From: UBA4661 sp002405405
GTDB taxonomy: Bacteria > Bacteroidota > Ignavibacteria > Kapaibacteriales > UBA4661
Length of the DNA stretch: 58,828 nucleotides
Reading direction: 5' to 3'
Assembly (NCBI GenBank): GCA_036847245.1
Contig: DAIUAL010000002.1
Location: 1 to 58,828 of the forward strand
Part shown: positions 36,221 to 46,060 of the stretch, piece after piece
Layout: every line of letters starts with the position of its first letter
How positions within the stretch are numbered: position 1 is the first letter of the stretch
Notes under the pieces: model-generated
Seen by the model: the letters and a program-made list of their open reading frames with translations, nothing else
Database searches by the model: none
What the model was told of the DNA's origin: nothing
Made by a program: the position numbers and the translations under genes

Positions 36221-37606
36221 CTACAGACCCAATTGCTTTAGTCGCTCGGCAATTTGGTCAAGATAAATATTCAATGCTTCACCATACACCATCGTGTCGG
36301 GAATGAAGAGCAGTGAACCATACGATGAGGGATTCCCATTTAAAAACTTAGAGGTGGCAATCACTGTTTCTTCCTCAGGACGAAATTCATTATCAACATC
36401 ACGGACAATCACTGTACAACCATACTCCGTGATTTTTGACTTTTCGACCGGTGCACCGATAAAACCAAGAAGCTCGAAGGGAATACGTATCTTCATAACA
36501 TAACCGCTATCGGTCAATGAAGATGCTACGCGCACTTGTTGCGATGCCTGTCGTTGGGCTTCGCTCAAATCATCAGTCGAACTAATCACCACCGATGGCT
36601 TGCGATCAGTAAAATTTCCTGGTATCGCAACGAAGGAAAAAATCCCCGAATCTGCCGTCAAACGAAATTTGTCGCCGCCCGCTCCCACACGCATAAAACG
36701 ATTGTTCGTGTTAGCAACATCAAGCCAAATCTCCACTTTTTCGGTTGTTGCCCCCTCAACACGTTCGCCTACAACCTTATCATCTTTGACACGAATCAGA
36801 AAAAACAGATATTGTTCATTGTACGCAGTACGGACATCAAAAGAACAATCCTTGTCGCCCTGCCAATAAAATGAACCCTGTGTAACAAAACGTATGGAAC
36901 CGCTTTGCGCATCGGTTGAGTAACCTTGTACAATTTTTCGTCCACGCGAATATGCCGGCAAGGAAAGGAATTCACTTGTGAATACCTCATCACCGGAGCG
37001 TGTCTCGCGGTATTTTTCTGTGCCATACAATGTTTGAAAATTGCGTTCTGCTTCGTGTGTAAGCAGTTTTGCTCGCTCTGTTTTAAACTTATTCAGAACG
37101 ATTAAAGAGCCCGCTGTCAGGCGATAACTTGTTACCGTCCACTCAAAATCTTTTTGCTTTTCGACTACCGAGCAAGCATTGTCTTTGATCGACACACCAA
37201 CTTCAATGGGTAAAGCAAAAAAGTTGTAGGGAAATTTTCCTACATTGGTGAGATATCCTTCGATATCAGTAAATAGATAAACATTGACGACCTTAGACTT
37301 ATCTCCTGCAAGTCGTACCGAGAGCGCAAGGTCATTCACGCCATCACCGGAAAAGTCGCCGACATCCCACCCCCATATCGTGTAGCCGATGCCTTTAGGC
37401 AATTGATTCTTGACATCGTCGATCAATTCATCAATAAAATACTCTTGCAATTTGGGTTTGAGTTGCTCAAAAGTCATTCCGCTCTGTGCCCATAGGGCAA
37501 GTGACGATGCCCACATTAGGAGAACACAAACCATACCTCTCACAACGGGTAAACGACTAACACTGCGCAAATAGATATTGTCATACTGCATAGGATCATA
37601 CCGCAT
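36221..37606 (-). CDS. Secreted protein with CBM9-like/FG-GAP-like domains
   Basis: About 461 residues with a signal segment near residues 25-45 (GMVCVLLMWASSLALWAQS). An early GDFSGDGVNDLALSVR resembles FG-GAP repeat blocks. The C-terminal half (about 220-430) has the strand pattern of CBM9-like carbohydrate-binding domains (YNEQYLFFLIRVKDD, VEIWLDVANT and VMKIRIPFELLGF). Envelope or secreted binding role is inferred; ligand unknown. The start is uncertain: the frame opens with GTG at 37618 and ATGs follow at 37606, 37591 and 37534. It is the last gene of the ddl/adenosine kinase run. Confidence 0.7.
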   Translation of the reverse strand: MRYDPMQYDNIYLRSVSRLPVVRGMVCVLLMWASSLALWAQSGMTFEQLKPKLQEYFIDELIDDVKNQLPKGIGYTIWGWDVGDFSGDGVNDLALSVRLAGDKSKVVNVYLFTDIEGYLTNVGKFPYNFFALPIEVGVSIKDNACSVVEKQKDFEWTVTSYRLTAGSLIVLNKFKTERAKLLTHEAERNFQTLYGTEKYRETRSGDEVFTSEFLSLPAYSRGRKIVQGYSTDAQSGSIRFVTQGSFYWQGDKDCSFDVRTAYNEQYLFFLIRVKDDKVVGERVEGATTEKVEIWLDVANTNNRFMRVGAGGDKFRLTADSGIFSFVAIPGNFTDRKPSVVISSTDDLSEAQRQASQQVRVASSLTDSGYVMKIRIPFELLGFIGAPVEKSKITEYGCTVIVRDVDNEFRPEEETVIATSKFLNGNPSSYGSLLFIPDTMVYGEALNIYLDQIAERLKQLGL

Positions 37607-37637
37607 AGAATTCTGCACTGAAATGGATCACGGAGAT

Positions 37638-38627
37638 TTATCCTAAAATTTCTCGCTTCACAGCTTGAATATCGCGATGCGACAAACGCGGACCAACTTG
37701 GGCAATAACTCGTGATGCCGTGAGCGATGCCAATGTTCCTGCCGCCAACGGCGAATGACCATGCGCTAATCCGTATAAAAATCCACCGGCAAAGGAATCA
37801 CCTGCACCTGTTGCATCAAGCGGCGTCGTTGGGAATGGCGGAATATCAACAGTAACACCATCTATATATGCTTTTGCACCATTGCCACCCAGCGTCATAA
37901 CAACATTCGGTACAATCTTCGTGAGTGCCGAAAACGCACTATCAGCATCGCTTGTGCGCGTATAAGCAAGACCTTCTGTTTCATTACAGAAAATTAAATC
38001 TGCATGCTGCACAACATTGCGTAAACGCTCACCAAAAACATCGACGATAAAAGTGTCTGAGAATGTTACAGAAATTTTTGTACCTGAGGCTTTGGCAATT
38101 GTAACAGCGTGGTCGAGTGCATCAGCACCATTTGGCTCGGTGAATTTATATCCCTCAAGATATATCCATTCTGAACGTTTGATGGCATCATCATCAACAT
38201 GATCAGGTGAATATTCGCTATTCACACCAAGATGTGTATTCATCGTGCGCTCAGCATCAGGCGTAATAATAATGAAACTTGTTCCTGATGTTTTGTTAGG
38301 ATGTAGATGCGCATGCAATTCGATACCAAGCTCTTTAAACTCATCGGCATAGAGTTTACCATGTTCATCATCACCAAGCAACCCACTATACCCTGCTTTA
38401 CCGCCAAACTGTGCAAAGGCAATAACAGAGTTTGCGGCAGAGCCGCCACTGGATTTTACAGTAGGAGCATGTTCGAGCATGGCATGAAGTCGTTGCTGGT
38501 CTTCTTGAGTTGCAAGAGCCATACCGCCTTTGCGGAGATTGAGTGTTTCAAAAGCAGAGTGTTCCACCTGCACTTGAATATCTATAATTGCGTTGCCAAT
38601 GCCGAAGAGTTGAAGATCTTTTTTCAT
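37638..38627 (-). CDS. PfkB-family adenosine kinase
   Basis: 329 residues. It begins with GIGNAIIDIQVQVE, followed by SSGGSAANSVIAFAQFGGKAGY and GDDEHGK. The C-terminal anion hole and catalytic Asp are in LDATGAGDSFAGGFLYGLA. Together these match bacterial adenosine kinases, which recycle adenosine to AMP. Related ribokinase-type sugar kinases are the alternative. It lies between ddl and the CBM9-like gene with gaps of 66 and 31 bases. Confidence 0.88.
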   Translation of the reverse strand: MKKDLQLFGIGNAIIDIQVQVEHSAFETLNLRKGGMALATQEDQQRLHAMLEHAPTVKSSGGSAANSVIAFAQFGGKAGYSGLLGDDEHGKLYADEFKELGIELHAHLHPNKTSGTSFIIITPDAERTMNTHLGVNSEYSPDHVDDDAIKRSEWIYLEGYKFTEPNGADALDHAVTIAKASGTKISVTFSDTFIVDVFGERLRNVVQHADLIFCNETEGLAYTRTSDADSAFSALTKIVPNVVMTLGGNGAKAYIDGVTVDIPPFPTTPLDATGAGDSFAGGFLYGLAHGHSPLAAGTLASLTASRVIAQVGPRLSHRDIQAVKREILG

Positions 38628-38693
38628 AGTGAAGATGAACCTAATAAATACAAAGAGAAATTATCACTGACAAGAGAATCATGCATTTGCTTG

Positions 38694-39704
38694 CTATGAC
38701 AATGTCAAAATCGCCTCACAGACCGCTTCAAAACTCATTCCTGCGGCAGATGCCGCTTTCGGAACAAGACTTGTTTCAGTCATACCGGGTAGAGTATTCA
38801 CTTCAAGACAATATGCCTGACCATCGTCATCCAGACGAAAATCAACCCGACTGTATGCGGTACAGCGCGTGGCATGATGCGCATCGAGTGCAAGTTCTTG
38901 CACATAATGCGTTTCCTCCGGTGTGAGTTCAGCAGGGCAAATGTATTGCGTATGTCCTTTCGTGTACTTGTGTTGGTAGTCGTAGAACCCGCCATCAGGA
39001 CGAATTTCAATGACAGGCAATGCTTGCGTACCAAGCACTGCAACAGTGAGTTCACGCCCACCGATAAATTTTTCAAGGACAATCGACTGCGACCATGCTC
39101 CTGCCTGATTGATCGCATCGTGCAAGTCATCCGGTGTTGCCGAATGAAGAATACTCATACCGACAGTCGAACCTTGATCGTCGGGCTTGACGACAACTGA
39201 TGGTCCCAATTCTGCAAGGATCGACGAAAGTAAATGCACATTCCCTGCCGATGACGGATCAACTGTAATACCCGGTGGAACAAGAACACGAGCGGCAGTC
39301 AAGACATCTTTCGTTAATGTTTTACTCATGCACAATGCACTGACTGCCATCTTGCTACCGGTATAACGAATACCACGCATGTCGAGCAATGCTTGCACAT
39401 AGCCATCTTCTCCGTACTTACCATGCAGAGCAATAAACACGGTATCAACTCCATCAAGCAAAGGCGACATTAAACACTCTACAACCAAGCGCGGCGGATA
39501 TTGTGCTAATTCTTCATAGCTCGGTTGAATACCGGCATTGATTGACATCGTTGGCACATCGAGAAGTCCTTGCGCACCAAGTGCCGGGTCGATAGCTTTT
39601 ACGGTGTGCCCCATGCTAACTAATGCATGATAAATAGCACGCCCTGTAGCAAGTGATACATTACGTTCGGGCGAGATACCGCCCATGAGAACTGCTATGG
39701 TCAT
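38694..39704 (-). CDS. ddl: D-alanine--D-alanine ligase
   Basis: 336-residue ATP-grasp ligase making D-Ala-D-Ala for peptidoglycan. Visible: VLMGGISPERNVSLATGRAI, FIALHGKYGEDGYVQALLDM, YTGSKMAVSALCMSKTLTK, VVKPDDQGSTVGMS, VLEKFIGGRELTVAVLG and CLEVNTLPGMTETSLVPKA, the expected blocks in order. It lies 32 bases downstream of the uracil-DNA glycosylase gene and is probably co-transcribed. Confidence 0.96.
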   Translation of the reverse strand: MTIAVLMGGISPERNVSLATGRAIYHALVSMGHTVKAIDPALGAQGLLDVPTMSINAGIQPSYEELAQYPPRLVVECLMSPLLDGVDTVFIALHGKYGEDGYVQALLDMRGIRYTGSKMAVSALCMSKTLTKDVLTAARVLVPPGITVDPSSAGNVHLLSSILAELGPSVVVKPDDQGSTVGMSILHSATPDDLHDAINQAGAWSQSIVLEKFIGGRELTVAVLGTQALPVIEIRPDGGFYDYQHKYTKGHTQYICPAELTPEETHYVQELALDAHHATRCTAYSRVDFRLDDDGQAYCLEVNTLPGMTETSLVPKAASAAGMSFEAVCEAILTLS

Positions 39705-39736
39705 ATTGAAATCTGACGATGATATTGACGATGATA

Positions 39737-40570
39737 TTATTGTACAAAAGTATCGTGCAACTTACGCAAGAGCTGTAAATCCTCCCATGCGGGCTTTTTC
39801 CATTCGGGGCTACGAAGCAGAGCCGCAGGATGATAGGTTGCAATCAGCGGGATACCGCGATATTGTAATTGTTTGCCTCGTATATCGCCCATTTTGAAAT
39901 TGCTTTTCATTAAGGTATTCACCGCTGTTAAGCCAAGTGCAAGAATAATCTTCGGTTGTACAAGAGCAATCTGTTTATGCAAATAGGGTTCGCATTGCTC
40001 TACTTCTGCCAGCTCCGGTCGACGATTGCCCGGTGGCCTGCACTTAATAATATTTGCAATAAACACATCTTTGCGATAGAACTCTACTGCTTCAAGCATC
40101 TTCGTCAACAACTGTCCGCCACGGCCTACAAATGGTTCACCTTGCGCATCCTCATCAGCACCCGGAGCTTCACCTACAACCATCAATGTTGCTTTCGGAT
40201 TACCAACTCCAAAAACAAAATTCGTCCGCGTTGCCCCGAGCGGACAGTTCAAGCACGAACATATCTGTTCGCGTAATGTTACTAAATCAGGTGCTGACTG
40301 CCACTCGGCTGAAACAGTATTCGTTTTTTTCATAGTATGATCGACAGTAATATCCGCTGACTTTTCGAGGACATTTTTCGTTGTTCCGTTGTTTTGCTCA
40401 TCGCGTGAATTCTTCTCTTGCTTTCTCTGCGGCTCTCCATGATACTCCCTTTGTACTTCATGTTGCGACCTCAAGTCCACATACGAAATCGCGCCATATT
40501 GTTCTTTTTGTTGCTCAAAATAGCGGAGAGCTTTTTCCACGAGATTGCTCAAGGAAGGTTCGGGGGACAT
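39737..40570 (-). CDS. Family 4 (Fe-S) uracil-DNA glycosylase
   Basis: 277 residues. After a 95-residue polar N-terminal extension comes the 4Fe-4S type UDG core: CSCLNCPLGATRTNFVFG supplies cysteines, GEAPGADEDAQGEPFVGRGG is motif I, NIIKCRPPGNRRPE follows, and IATYHPAALLRSP is motif II. It removes uracil from deaminated DNA. The N-terminal extension is charged (QREYHGEPQRKQEKNSRDEQ), low-complexity, and longer than usual. A dUTPase lies at 53635-54102, a functionally related but distant gene. Confidence 0.93.
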   Translation of the reverse strand: MSPEPSLSNLVEKALRYFEQQKEQYGAISYVDLRSQHEVQREYHGEPQRKQEKNSRDEQNNGTTKNVLEKSADITVDHTMKKTNTVSAEWQSAPDLVTLREQICSCLNCPLGATRTNFVFGVGNPKATLMVVGEAPGADEDAQGEPFVGRGGQLLTKMLEAVEFYRKDVFIANIIKCRPPGNRRPELAEVEQCEPYLHKQIALVQPKIILALGLTAVNTLMKSNFKMGDIRGKQLQYRGIPLIATYHPAALLRSPEWKKPAWEDLQLLRKLHDTFVQ

Positions 40571-40634
40571 ACTCTAGGAAAGGATATTTTCAAAAAATGA
40601 ACACACACAATCATGTGCCGCATCATACGGGATA

Positions 40635-42413
40635 TTATTTCTCAAACACGGGATTTGTTGCAATTGGTGGTTTGGAGAAACTACCATCCAAACCACGAAT
40701 CTCGAGGTCTTCGAGGAACAGGTCAGGCGAAATACCGCTTGCCGGAAGGAATTGCGAACCACCGGAAAAAAACGGTGGCGTTACAGCAAGAGCATAAAAA
40801 TTATACGCTGTTTTGCGCTGGCTCACAGCAACAATATCCTTGAAAACCTGTGGCACAAGACCCGTTGCCTCTGTACCGCGCATCAACTCTTCTTTACCAT
40901 TAGCATACACTTTATACACCTCAAGCAGTGCCATTGTGTTTTCACCACGCATGACAGGGAAATCACCCGATGTTAAACCAAAGAGTGTGGTAAAAAGAAT
41001 ATTCGGATTGACTGCTTTGCGTACAACAATCCCAAAAGGCAACTCACGGTCTTTGCAAAGTTTGAGCATTCGTTTTTTCAGATCCGCCGTTGACACTTGT
41101 TTCGAACGCTCGGCGGATAATTCCACGACACCATACATTGGTGCACCACCACGTTGATGTCCATTAGATTTTTTAACACGCTTATGCGGAATCCGCGATG
41201 ACAACAATGTCCGCAAATATCCCTTGTCCACAATCGTGGGCGACTCTGCAAGGATGCCATCATCATCGACTTTATACGAACCAAAAAGCGGAGTGCGCTG
41301 CGCACCATTGACAAACTCTTCTTGTGTTGGTTTAACTGCCATCGTTAAAAATTCCGGCAGAACACGTCCACCAATTTTATTCTGAAATGCCGTATTACGC
41401 TGGTTATCGGGCATACCGCGCTCGGCAAGCATTGGACGTTGCGTTGGGATATAGGGTAAAAATCCTTGTGCTAATAATTCAGCAGCGGCTTGTCCTTCAA
41501 ACAGTACGGGACCCGAATAACTATCAAATTTCGGTGCAGAAACTAACTGCGTTAGTGTTGTACAGATCTCTCGCATGGCACGCTTCAGTGAGTCAAGCGA
41601 AGGTAAACGTGCCGGTGATTTGCTATATGCGGAGTATACATTAGCAAGGGGCATGCCATCGGTTGATTGGGCAGAACACACAATTTCAATACCACAGGAT
41701 ATTGAAAGTTTCACGTACTCGCGCCCCTCGGTATTCACAAAATACCTGCGTTCGGGAATATACTCGATATTGACAGCGGAGTTTTGTAAAGCGGGAAATT
41801 CCTTGGCAATTGCCGATACTTCAACAACAATCCTTTGCCATTCCGCCATCGAGAATGTTGGTGCAATACTTGTATCAATACGGCGTTCAGGAGGGAGCAA
41901 AACAAAATCCGGTAATGAGTCTTGCTCTGCGCGATTCTGTAAGGCGGCTCTTTTTTTAGCAAAAATTTCTGCAGATTGTTTGAATGCGGCGTCGGTAGCA
42001 AGCCACAATTCACGACGCAGAGCATTATAATCAGCATCAAGAGCTGTTCGTCGATTACGGAAAGATTCTTCATCATCGGATGAACCAAAAAATCCTAATC
42101 CTACATCGAAGAAATTGGTATTGTCCATTTGGGGTGTGCCTACACGTACACTACTGCTGATCGTGCGATCGCTCCGTGATTGCGCTTCGCTAAGCGTTCC
42201 GAACTGCGCACGAACATGATATTCGGTTCGGTCGGTAAGTGTATAATCCACATAGTAAGGTGTCGGTACATTCGGTAGTCGTACTTCACGAATGCTCCTT
42301 TGTGCTTCGTCACGCAAAGCACGAAGAATTGTTTCATGCGACTGTGCAAAAAGTGTGGTACTGCACACACAACAAACAACAGATAATTTCAGCAAAAAGG
42401 AGTATCGCATCAT
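40635..42413 (-). CDS. Exported TldE/PmbA-like protein lacking the zinc motif
   Basis: 592 residues with a signal peptide (FLLKLSVVCCVCSTTLFAQ). It shares the fold and length of its upstream neighbour and contains TldD/PmbA blocks such as GPVLFEGQAAAELLAQ and NTMALLEVYKVYANGKEEL. The HExxxH motif is absent, as in the TldE/PmbA subunit of the cytoplasmic TldD/E protease. A heteromeric exported protease with the neighbour is inferred. Cytoplasmic TldD/E processes modified peptides such as microcins; here the targets are unknown. Confidence 0.82.
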   Translation of the reverse strand: MMRYSFLLKLSVVCCVCSTTLFAQSHETILRALRDEAQRSIREVRLPNVPTPYYVDYTLTDRTEYHVRAQFGTLSEAQSRSDRTISSSVRVGTPQMDNTNFFDVGLGFFGSSDDEESFRNRRTALDADYNALRRELWLATDAAFKQSAEIFAKKRAALQNRAEQDSLPDFVLLPPERRIDTSIAPTFSMAEWQRIVVEVSAIAKEFPALQNSAVNIEYIPERRYFVNTEGREYVKLSISCGIEIVCSAQSTDGMPLANVYSAYSKSPARLPSLDSLKRAMREICTTLTQLVSAPKFDSYSGPVLFEGQAAAELLAQGFLPYIPTQRPMLAERGMPDNQRNTAFQNKIGGRVLPEFLTMAVKPTQEEFVNGAQRTPLFGSYKVDDDGILAESPTIVDKGYLRTLLSSRIPHKRVKKSNGHQRGGAPMYGVVELSAERSKQVSTADLKKRMLKLCKDRELPFGIVVRKAVNPNILFTTLFGLTSGDFPVMRGENTMALLEVYKVYANGKEELMRGTEATGLVPQVFKDIVAVSQRKTAYNFYALAVTPPFFSGGSQFLPASGISPDLFLEDLEIRGLDGSFSKPPIATNPVFEK

Positions 42414-42438
42414 AGCTTATGAATTCGTAGGAAGAATA

Positions 42439-44190
42439 TCAATTGTTCTTTTGTGTCGAAATAGGCGAGGGCAGGATCGGGGGTTTTGCTTGCGATTTCG
42501 ATTTCTTTTGTGCTTCAATCACCGACACCAATAAACTTGGTGATGATGCCGACACCGGCACACCACCGGACTCTGCGCCGCACACACCATTAAAGATACC
42601 AAGATCATTTGCTGCGGCTTGGATCTGTTTGAACGTTGTCAGCGGCGTACCGATCAAATCAACACCGCGTACTAATTCATCAGCACGACCATCGGCAAAA
42701 ATTTTATACACAAGCAAAGGCTGTACATTGAACGCATTCGGCAGAGTACGCTGAGTAAAGGTAAATCCACCCGAAATTTCTACAAAGTACAACCCAAACT
42801 CTTTCCCCTGCTTTTTGCACTCGGCACGGAGCAAAGTGCGAAGAGAGTCGAATGATACTTGATTGCGCACCTGCACTAAAAGATTCGATTGGCGAGCAAC
42901 AACACCAAATCCCGATTGCCTCCGCCCATGACCATTCGATTGAGAGAACCGTTCAATTGGCGACCGCGACATTAAGAAATTTTGAAAAGCACCATCTTTT
43001 ACGGCAACAACTTTTTGCCCTAATACGCCTTCATCGTCATACCGATAATGTCCCACGACATCGCGTCCATTCAGAGTGGTAAGAGTAGGATCAAATGTTA
43101 CATCGATAAAATCAGGAAGAATTTTTTCGCCGATAAGATTTTTAAATGTTTGGCTTGAGCGCACATCTTTTTGACGATGCCCCTCAATACGATGCCCAAA
43201 AATTTCATGAAAAAAAACACCCGATGCCTCACCCGACAGAATTGCCGGACCGGAAAATGTTTCGATGAGCGGTGCTTGACGGAGTTTTCCTAAAAGATTC
43301 ACAACCGTAGTAATATCGCTTGCCATAGCTTGTTCGCCGGGCAGACCTTCGGGTGTGAAAGCAAAGTATGAGCGGTACAAAGGAAGAGTCATACCATCAT
43401 CGGCTTTCGTCATACCTTGTGCAAAAACACGAATATAACTATCGCCTGTTTGCAAGATCGTACCTTCGCTATTGACAAACCACCGTGTTGTTACTTCAGC
43501 ACGCAAAAAAACTTCGCCTTGATAGATTGCCGGATCAGCAGCAAAAAGCCGTGAGAGCCGCTTCAAACGATTTCTCCAAGCGAGTGTATCAAAAGCAAAA
43601 ACACGTACCTGCTCGATAGCTTGCACAGGTTGTTCGCGAGAGAAATCCGGCGAAGCATCTTCTTCCTTAACCTTGACGGCTTGATTACTTACCACTTTCA
43701 CATACCGCTCAACCGATGATTTGTATTGACGATCGGTAGCAAGCCACAATGCAGAGCGAAGTGCCGCAACATCATTGCCAATCGGGAATGACGAGCCTCT
43801 CGACATTGCGGGTTGCTCAAAATTGGAACCGCGTAATTGTCGTGTATTATCCACTTGGTATGAACCGACACGCACATCAATATCAAGTGTCCGCTGGGTA
43901 TTTGCATCTTCAAGAACAATGTCGCCAAATGAGGCAGACATCGTCATTGAGCGTACTTCTGTTACGGCATACCCTATAAAATAAGGGGGATGTTGCTCCG
44001 ACGAAAACTTTTGCATTGTGCGCTGCATTTCAGCACGCATCGCTTGCAGAACGGGATGCTCCGTTTGTGCATGGAGTTGATACGGCACACCACCTATCAT
44101 CAGGAACAGGCTCAACAGCAGAATAGATAGGATACTTTGAGATAGATAACGGCAACAACAATTTCGATCCACGCGCTTTGCTCTCCTCAT
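42439..44190 (-). CDS. Exported TldD-family metalloprotease subunit
   Basis: 583 residues. Signal segment (SILSILLLSLFLMIGGVPYQ) is followed by the TldD fold. The zinc site GVFFHEIFGHRIEGHRQ (H-E-x-x-x-H) is intact, and FTQRTLPNAFNVQPLLVYKI and GVCGAESGGVPVSASSPSLL are conserved late blocks. It starts 109 bases from gpmA and ends 25 bases before the TldE-like gene, so the two are co-transcribed. The ATG at 44190 is used, since the longer frame begins at TTG. Export distinguishes it from the classical cytoplasmic TldD. Confidence 0.87.
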   Translation of the reverse strand: MRRAKRVDRNCCCRYLSQSILSILLLSLFLMIGGVPYQLHAQTEHPVLQAMRAEMQRTMQKFSSEQHPPYFIGYAVTEVRSMTMSASFGDIVLEDANTQRTLDIDVRVGSYQVDNTRQLRGSNFEQPAMSRGSSFPIGNDVAALRSALWLATDRQYKSSVERYVKVVSNQAVKVKEEDASPDFSREQPVQAIEQVRVFAFDTLAWRNRLKRLSRLFAADPAIYQGEVFLRAEVTTRWFVNSEGTILQTGDSYIRVFAQGMTKADDGMTLPLYRSYFAFTPEGLPGEQAMASDITTVVNLLGKLRQAPLIETFSGPAILSGEASGVFFHEIFGHRIEGHRQKDVRSSQTFKNLIGEKILPDFIDVTFDPTLTTLNGRDVVGHYRYDDEGVLGQKVVAVKDGAFQNFLMSRSPIERFSQSNGHGRRQSGFGVVARQSNLLVQVRNQVSFDSLRTLLRAECKKQGKEFGLYFVEISGGFTFTQRTLPNAFNVQPLLVYKIFADGRADELVRGVDLIGTPLTTFKQIQAAANDLGIFNGVCGAESGGVPVSASSPSLLVSVIEAQKKSKSQAKPPILPSPISTQKNN

Positions 44191-44265
44191 CAATGAGCAA
44201 TGATACAAGAAAATAATTCTTTCTTTTTGTTCTCTACATTTTCACACAACACATACTTCCAATAA

Positions 44266-44290
44266 CCAATAGTTTGAAATAAACTATTGG
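44266..44290 (-). terminator. Hairpin downstream of gpmA
   Basis: Perfect ten-pair stem CCAATAGTTT/AAACTATTGG with a five-base loop, ten bases beyond the gpmA stop. The trailing T-tract is poor, so it could instead act as a pause or processing signal before the TldD gene. Confidence 0.6.
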
Positions 44291-44299
44291 AAGACAGCC

Positions 44300-44917
44300 C
44301 TATTCTACGGGTGCGAGATACTGTTTGCTAAGTACTTCAAGATTATCTGACAACTCGTATACAAGCGGATTTGCTGTGGGGATATTGAGCTCCAACACTT
44401 GTTCTTTCGTAAGATGCTCTAAGTGCATTGCCAGGGAACGCAGTGAATTACCATGCGCGGCAATAAGAACATTTTTTCCTTCACGAAGTTTTGGAGCAAT
44501 TTCTTCTTCAAAGTATTTCACCACACGAATTTGCGTCATTTCAAGGGACTCACCATTCGGCGGTGGCACATCATAACTGCGTCGCCAGATTTTGAGCTGT
44601 TCCAAACCATATTCACGCCCTACATCATCTTTGTTCAAACCCTGCAAATCACCATAGTGCCGCTCATTCAGTGCTTCATGCCGTGTTGTAGGAATGTTCG
44701 TTTTACCTGCATCGGTAAGTGCAATCTCGGCTGTACGCATCGCACGAGTCAGCACTGATGTGAAGAGATAATCAATATGATAAGGTTTCAAGAGTGTACC
44801 GGCGCGATGTGCTTCTTGCACACCTTGCTCGGACAAATCTTGATCGACCCAACCAGTAAAACGATTTTCAAGATTCCATAAGGACTGACCATGACGAAGC
44901 AAAATGAGTGTAGGCAT
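44300..44917 (-). CDS. gpmA: 2,3-bisphosphoglycerate-dependent phosphoglycerate mutase
   Basis: 205 residues. The phosphohistidine loop LLRHGQSLWNLENRFTGW is followed by LDQDLSEQG-like WVDQDLSEQGVQEA, ERHYGDLQGLNK and AAHGNSLRSL with the second His. This is the short dPGM form used in glycolysis and gluconeogenesis. It lies upstream of the TldD/TldE pair. Confidence 0.95.
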   Translation of the reverse strand: MPTLILLRHGQSLWNLENRFTGWVDQDLSEQGVQEAHRAGTLLKPYHIDYLFTSVLTRAMRTAEIALTDAGKTNIPTTRHEALNERHYGDLQGLNKDDVGREYGLEQLKIWRRSYDVPPPNGESLEMTQIRVVKYFEEEIAPKLREGKNVLIAAHGNSLRSLAMHLEHLTKEQVLELNIPTANPLVYELSDNLEVLSKQYLAPVE

Positions 44918-44996
44918 ACTGATTTTTGTAAAAGAATGTTAGAGAGAAAAAGTTTTAGTAATGATATTGGGATACAACAATGAATGCACGATTAAC

Positions 44997-45500
44997 TCAT
45001 GAAGCGTTTACCCAATCGATTACACGCTTTAAAACACGGCGTTCATCGTCTGTAACAACTTGATCGGCGGCAACCACATACTTGCCATAGCGCGTCAGGA
45101 GTTCTTTCAAATTAGCTTGTGCCGTATAGGAGCGACTACCCAATTGACGCAAGAGTGCCAGCGTTTGGATAGGAACATTCGGGTTTGCACGAATGTCATT
45201 TAGGAGCTTGTTGCTCACTTCGGTTACCTGCTTCTTGGTATTCTCTGTTAAATCATCCCATCCATTGATAATGAGTGTGTGACCAAACATAATTCCGGCA
45301 ACTGTTATCATAAACAAGCCGCGCTCTTCATCGCCAAAATCACGATCAGCAATACCACACAATAGGGTAATCTTAGCAATATCCATGAGAATAGTTGAGC
45401 GAAACTTCATGGAAATTTGCGCCGGCAATTCTACTTCCATCTGTGCTATAGTTTTCGTGATTGCAACAGCATCGCGAATAGAATTCAAATGAATGTTCAT
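44997..45500 (-). CDS. Hypothetical helical protein, possibly TerB-like
   Basis: 167 residues, soluble, all-helical by pattern. Two acidic stretches, GIADRDFGDEERGLFMITV and AADQVVTDDERRVLKRVIDW, resemble the paired metal-binding helices of TerB/DjlA-N folds, but the similarity is weak and the name is tentative. ATG 45500 is used; the longer frame adds a hydrophobic Phe-rich piece with no support. It follows the epimerase by 74 bases. Confidence 0.6.
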   Translation of the reverse strand: MNIHLNSIRDAVAITKTIAQMEVELPAQISMKFRSTILMDIAKITLLCGIADRDFGDEERGLFMITVAGIMFGHTLIINGWDDLTENTKKQVTEVSNKLLNDIRANPNVPIQTLALLRQLGSRSYTAQANLKELLTRYGKYVVAADQVVTDDERRVLKRVIDWVNAS

Positions 45501-45574
45501 ACTATGAGGTGATGATAATGAGAAGAAGAAAAAGAAACAGAGGCTTACAATACATGAGGCATCGTTGAGCACTA

Positions 45575-45994
45575 TCAAACATCGGAGGTGGACTGTGCAG
45601 GCTCACACAACTCCATCAAGACACCATTGGTGGATTTCGGGTGCAGAAAAGCAATCAGCATATCATGTGCACCGGGCACGCCATGCGTATTGATGAGTTG
45701 CACTCCTTCACCTGAAAGTCGCTTCAATTCCTCGTTTACGCCTTGTGTTGTGAATGCAATATGATGAATACCTTCGCCACGTTTTTCAATAAATTTTGCA
45801 ATTGGTGAATCGTCATGGGTCGCGGCAGTCAATTCGATCAGGACATCGCCTTGTTTGAAAGATGCAATAGCAACTTTTTGTTCATCGACGACTTCTTCAT
45901 GAAAGTGCTGTACTTGAAAAATTTTTTCAAAGAGGGCTTTGCTTGCCGACAAGTCGCGTACGGCAATACCGATATGATTTACACCTTGTATCAT
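45575..45994 (-). CDS. mce: Methylmalonyl-CoA epimerase
   Basis: 139-residue VOC-fold enzyme. It interconverts the (R) and (S) forms of methylmalonyl-CoA. Key blocks are the metal-binding VNHIGIAVRDLSASKALFE, VLIELTAAT, GIHHIAFTTQGVNEELKR and NGVLMELCEPA. It pairs functionally with meaB at 17991-18992, implying a mutase elsewhere in the genome and a propionyl-CoA or succinate route. Confidence 0.92.
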   Translation of the reverse strand: MIQGVNHIGIAVRDLSASKALFEKIFQVQHFHEEVVDEQKVAIASFKQGDVLIELTAATHDDSPIAKFIEKRGEGIHHIAFTTQGVNEELKRLSGEGVQLINTHGVPGAHDMLIAFLHPKSTNGVLMELCEPAQSTSDV

Positions 45995-46060
45995 AACCTT
46001 GAAATCTCCTGAACATCATCATAAAAAAGTCGTAAAACGAGAGATCTACATAGGAGAACT

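Noticed and set aside
39685..39897. Small plus-strand frame over the ddl/UDG junction
   Set aside because: Shadow of two conserved minus-strand genes.
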